Part shown: one piece after another, positions 60,208 to 64,000 of the stretch
Position numbering within the stretch: position 1 is the first letter of the stretch
How the letters are laid out: each line of letters begins with the position of its first letter
Assembly: GCF_963678975.1 (NCBI RefSeq)
Contig: NC_089272.1
Location: 22,395,399-22,459,398, forward strand
Direction: 5' to 3'
DNA length: 64,000 bases
Source of the DNA: Dysidea avara
Taxonomy: Eukaryota > Porifera > Demospongiae > Dictyoceratida > Dysideidae
The notes under the pieces: generated by a model
What the model was told of the DNA's origin: nothing
The model's input: the letters and a program-made list of their open reading frames with translations, nothing else
The model's database searches: none
Made by a program: the position numbers and the translations under genes

Positions 60208-60552
60208 AACCAGAAGCTTGATCTTTTGAAGATCTTGGTGTACAGAAGTCGTATTTGCTGTTGATTATTGCCAATTTTCATGGCCAGTTTTTGCCACTTA
60301 GTACCACTTCACACTTCTAACCCCAAACTTGAATTCCTTGGCACCGGGTTGAATGGTGCCTGAACAGGTGTGAATTTTGTTATTTGGCGTTGTTTCTTTC
60401 TGTGTTCTCGTTTGTTAGGGATCGGATTGTTAACAGCGGTGGTGGGCAACTTTTGGAATTGTATTATTACACTACCACTGTACTAGAATTGCTGGCTGAT
60501 AAAACTGTTTTGTATTTTCACTACTATTACCTTGTTGTATCTATGAGTTATT

Positions 60553-60954
60553 ATGTCGTTTAGCATCGAATCATTCGTGGACTCTCCTAAATCGTCAACC
60601 TTAGTGCCACTGAAGAAAGCGGACTTATCTGCTCTTGCTCAACATTATAAGCTGGAAATTACTAGTACTATGAAGAAGAACGGTATTCGAAAGCTGCTTG
60701 TGGAGCATTTAGTGGAGGAAGAGATCATTTCTGACGATGAAGATGTGCTAACTAGCGCTAGTGTGGCAGAGCTAAAAAAACTCGAGCTGAAAGATAAGGA
60801 AAAGGAACGCAAGAGCCAACTAAAGCTGAAGGAAATGGAGCTAAAAGAGCGTGAGTTGACAATGCAATTAAAAATAAAGGAGTTAGAGTTAGTGGCAGCT
60901 ACTGCCACAGCAAACCCCACCCCTCATCGTAGTGATTTTGGCGTATATTGTTAA
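60553..60954 (+). pseudogene. Gypsy gag, truncated
   Basis: ATG at 60553, about 133 codons. A SAP-like helical motif (LSALAQHYKLEITSTMKKNG, IRKLLVEHLVEEE) is followed by a highly charged coiled coil (residues 70-118). The capsid core and zinc knuckle that should follow are missing, and protease begins almost at once, so an internal deletion removed most of gag. Confidence 0.65.
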
Positions 60955-61412
60955 TAAAGACACCAAGTGAGAAGCCTGTCACTATTTTGAGAGATACAGG
61001 TGCTTCACAGTCCTTAATCTTAGACAGTGTGCTACCCTTTTGCTCCCAGTCTGATACTGGCATGACAATGTTGCTACAAGGAGTGGAGTTGGGTATCTTC
61101 AATCATAAGGTTTGTTTGAGGAGTTCCTTAGTGAATAGTCCAGTTGTTTTAGGAGTGAGACATTCTCTCCCAGTTCAGGGGGTTGATCTTATACTGGGTA
61201 ATGATCTGGCTGGAGGCAAGGTTACGGCAAACCCCCATGTTTCACAGATGCCATGCAATGAAGAGACTCTGATCAATGCACCAGAATTATTTTCAGCTTG
61301 TGCTGTGACATGGGCTATGTCCAGAGCTGCATCTAAGCAATCCACTCCGGACATCTCTGCTGTTAAGGGAGATCCCCTTGAAAGTGTGGCTGGCACGGTT
61401 CTTGATGATTAG
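60948..61412 (+). pseudogene. Gypsy aspartic protease region
   Basis: VTILRDTGASQSLILDSVLP contains the catalytic DTGAS; VQGVDLILGNDLAGGKV further on is the typical second signature. Frame ends at TAG 61410-61412. Confidence 0.8.
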
Positions 61413-62730
61413 GCTCCAAATGTATAACATCTACTTCTGCAGAGGAAGCAGTGTCCCAAGTGAAAGATCATTGTTTGTTGTCTCGGGAATCACTGATCAA
61501 TGAACAAGAGAGAGATGAAGAGATTAGACAGTTAGCCCTTCATGCTGTGGATGAACACTAGGCTACTATGGTGCCTGGTTGTTATTTTCAGAAAAATGGT
61601 ATTCTGATGAGGAAGTGGAGACCTCCTGAAGTTCCAGCACCACATGAGTGGAAGGTAATTATCAAGTAGTGCTTCCACCTATGTACCGAAGTGTTGTTCG
61701 AAGTCTTGCCCATGAAACACCAATGGCTGGACATCTAGGTGTAAACAAAACTTACCACAAGATATTGGATCACTTTTATTGGCCTGGAGGATGTGAAGTA
61801 GTATTGTCATACCTGCCATACTTGTCAATTGGTTGGGAAGCCCAATCAAAAACCTCTACCAGCACCCCTGAAACCAATTCCTGCCATTTTCTCATGTCAT
61901 AATTGACTGTGTTGGGCTACTGCCAAAGACAAAGGATGGGAATCAGTATCTGCTCACGATTATGTGTGCCTCTACACGTTTCCCAGAAGCAATTCCTTTA
62001 AGGACTATCAAAGTCCCGAAGATTGCTAGAGCTCTGATTAAGTTTTTCACCTTGGTGGGATTGCCCAAGTCAGTGCAATCAGATCAGGGCTCCAACTTCA
62101 TGTCCCATTTGTTTCAGGATGTGATGCTCCAACTTGGCATTAAGCAAGTGAAATCGTCTCCCTATCATCCTCAATTGCAGGGAGCCTTGGAAAGGTTTCA
62201 TCAAACCTTGAAAACCATGATGAGAGCATACTGTTTCCAAGAGAACAAGGACTGGGATGAGGGTATTCCCCTTTTGCTATTTGCTGCAAGAGAATCCGTC
62301 CAGGAATCTCTTGGCTTTAGTCCCTTTGAACTTGTGTTTGGACATGTACCACGTGGTCCTCTTAAGTTTCTCAAGGAAACTTGGTTACTAGATGATGCTC
62401 CAGAGAGTTTGTTAACTCGTATGTCCAATGTTCGTGACCGACTACACACAGCCAATGAGCTTGCTCAGAAACATCTCAAGAAAACACAATCTGCAATGAA
62501 GACGTGGTATGATCAGAAAGCCAGAGATCGAGTTTTTAAATGTGGTGATAAGGTACTTGTGCTACTGCCAGTGCATGGAAGTTCTCTACAAGCGCGTTAT
62601 TGTGGACCATTTACAGTTGAGGAAAAGGTGAACAGTGTAGATTACATTATCAGTACTCCAGGACATCACAAAGCTAAGAGACTTTGTCATGTGAATATGT
62701 TGAAGGCTTACCATGAGAAACCAGACATGC
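61413..62730 (+). pseudogene. Gypsy integrase
   Basis: From about 61470 a linker (INEQERDEEIRQLA), then the zinc-binding domain (HETPMAGHLGVNKTYHKILD, HFYWPG, and YCHTCHTC in the next frame after a stop). Catalytic core: Asp of IDCVG near 61905, Asp of VQSDQGSNF (about 62080) and Glu of QGALERFHQ (about 62185), the DDE triad. The C-terminal end YCGPFTVEEKVNSVDYIIST then VNMLKAYH. Stops at 61560 and near 61800 and a frameshift near 61910 disable it. Confidence 0.85.
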
Positions 62731-63948
62731 AGGGTATTCCAAAGACCGTGAGTGTTGTTAGTTCACTACCGAGTGATCCCAGTAATGTGACCCAACCAAT
62801 GATGATTGAGGATGAGCCTAGGGAATCTGTTCGACTCCAGAACTCTGATGTTTTACAACATTTAGATGAGAAACTGCGACATCAACCTGTAGGGGAGAGA
62901 GAGGCAGTATCAAGGTTGGTGAGAGAATTTGTTGTTTTATTCCCTGATGTGCCATGTAGAACCACCATTGCTTGTCATGATGTTGATGTGGGGGATGCTC
63001 GTCCTATTAAACAACACCCTTACAGACTCCACCCAAGCAAACTAGCAGCCTTGAGGAAGGAAGTGCAGTATATGCTACAACATGGTATCGTAGAACCAAG
63101 TCAGAGTGAATGGAGTTCCCCATGTGTGCTGGTCCCGAAGGCAGATGGCAGCTATTGGTTCTGTACCGATTTTAGGAAGGTAAATACAGTAACCAAGTCA
63201 GACTCCTTTCCATTACCTAGAGTGGAAGACTGTATTGACTCTGTTGGTCACTCACGTTATATCACCAAGTTTGACCTACTGAAGGGTTATTGGCAGGTGC
63301 CACTTACCGAGAGAGCGAGAGATATATGCGTTTGTTACTCCTGATGGTTTATATCAGCACACAGTCATGCCATTTGGAATGAAGAATGCTCCTGCCACCT
63401 TCCAGCGCATGATTAATCGTGTAATTGGTGGTTTGGAAGGTTGCCAGGTCTACATTGATGACATTTATGATTATTGTGTATAGTAATGATTGGGACCATC
63501 ATGTGAAGCAACTTCGTGAGTTTTTGTGCCGTTTGAGAGAGGCCAAACTGACTGTGAATCTGGTGAAGACAGAGTTTTGTCATGCTTGTGTCGAGTTCCT
63601 TGGACACGTTGTAGGACAAGGCTGGATAACTCCAGTTACTGCCAAGGTGAAAGCTATTGCTAAATTTCCAGTTCCTACTGACCAGCGCCAGCTGACACGA
63701 TTTCTAGGGATGGCTGGTTATTACCAGAAGTTTTGCCACAACTTCTCTACTATTGCTGAGCCACTCACTGCATTGCTGAAGAAGGGCAAGAAGTTCCACT
63801 GGTCTCCTGAGTGTAGAAGTGCTTTTGAGAAGATTAGGTTGATACTACTTTCTGGTCCTGTTCTAAAGGCACCTGACTTCCAGAAGCAGTTTAAATTGTT
63901 TGTGGACACCAGCGATGTTGGTATTGGAGCTGTGCTGCTTCAAGAGGA
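62731..63948 (+). pseudogene. Gypsy reverse transcriptase and start of RNase H
   Basis: The same frame as the integrase continues into [58 protein letters not shown]. Frameshift near 63335, then [20 protein letters not shown], the YIDD active site (63450-63461), a frameshift just after it, and EFLGHVVGQGWITP, FLGMAGYYQKFCHNFS, LFVDTSDVGIGAVLLQED. The RT motifs are complete but in three frames. Confidence 0.88.
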
Positions 63949-64000
63949 CATGACTAAAACACGGAACGGACTGGGAAAACGGACTCACAAACGGACTGGA
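63949..64000. other. Unidentified sequence with AACGGACT repeats
   Basis: RNase H similarity stops at 63948 and is followed by three to four repeats of ACGGACT/AACGGACTG, cut by the window edge. Possibly another insertion or a tandem array. Confidence 0.5.

Larger units (their letters stand above)
60005..63948 (+). mobile_element. Ty3/gypsy LTR retrotransposon with integrase upstream of reverse transcriptase (Gmr1-like order), defective
   Basis: In order: putative 5' LTR (60005-60186), tRNA-Pro-type primer site (60190), shortened gag (60553), protease (60948), integrase (about 61430-62700), reverse transcriptase (about 62900) to the start of RNase H (63948). A single open frame (61962-63344) spans integrase and reverse transcriptase in that order, the reverse of ordinary gypsy elements. 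Most of gag is deleted, several stops and frameshifts break pol, and at 63949 the sequence departs from the expected RNase H. No 3' LTR within the window. Confidence 0.85.

Overview
The window is eukaryotic DNA from an invertebrate animal, most likely a sponge (demosponge-like). The reasons are GT-AG introns, some only 59 bp long; a broken CARD/leucine-rich-repeat NLR-type innate immune gene; type II membrane enzymes of animal style; and a very high density of small foldback transposons, hAT, pogo and IS630/Tc1-like elements, LINE tails and a Ty3/gypsy element. The sponge assignment is an inference from gene content. I saw no rRNA or tRNA genes, no CRISPR array and nothing bacterial.

Layout. 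0.1-2.4 kb: a tandemly duplicated exon/intron block with a 17-bp minisatellite, a possible 5' exon of a ZSWIM-like gene, and repeats. 2.85-4.3 kb: NLR pseudogene. 5.4-6.4 kb: a secreted intradiol-dioxygenase-like protein with a netrin-like C-terminus. 8.1-25.2 kb: three minus-strand members of one family of putative Golgi glycosyltransferases (two intact, one broken), separated by LINE debris, a hAT element with a perfect 8-bp target duplication, and a 1.56-kb palindrome. 26.2-28.4 kb: a dead IS630/Tc1-like transposon with two convergent genes. 28.9-34.3 kb: repeats.

34.4-52.5 kb: a minus-strand kelch-repeat gene whose five exons splice in frame to a 411-codon protein. Its introns hold most of the transposons, including a 3.2-kb pogo-like element that carries HIRAN and Ulp1-type protease coding sequence next to its transposase. 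52.6-57.2 kb: repeats and a LINE. 57.9-58.7 kb: first exon of a WSCD-type sulfotransferase-like gene. 60.0-63.95 kb: a decayed Ty3/gypsy element with the integrase upstream of the reverse transcriptase.

Host genes that can be defended: the dioxygenase-like gene, the two intact glycosyltransferase-like genes, the kelch gene and the WSCD-like gene. The dioxygenase-like protein, the glycosyltransferase-like family and the WSCD-like protein all point to the secretory pathway, but nothing shows that they work together. The best candidates for undescribed biology are the HIRAN/Ulp1-carrying pogo element, the secreted dioxygenase-netrin fusion and the glycosyltransferase-like family.
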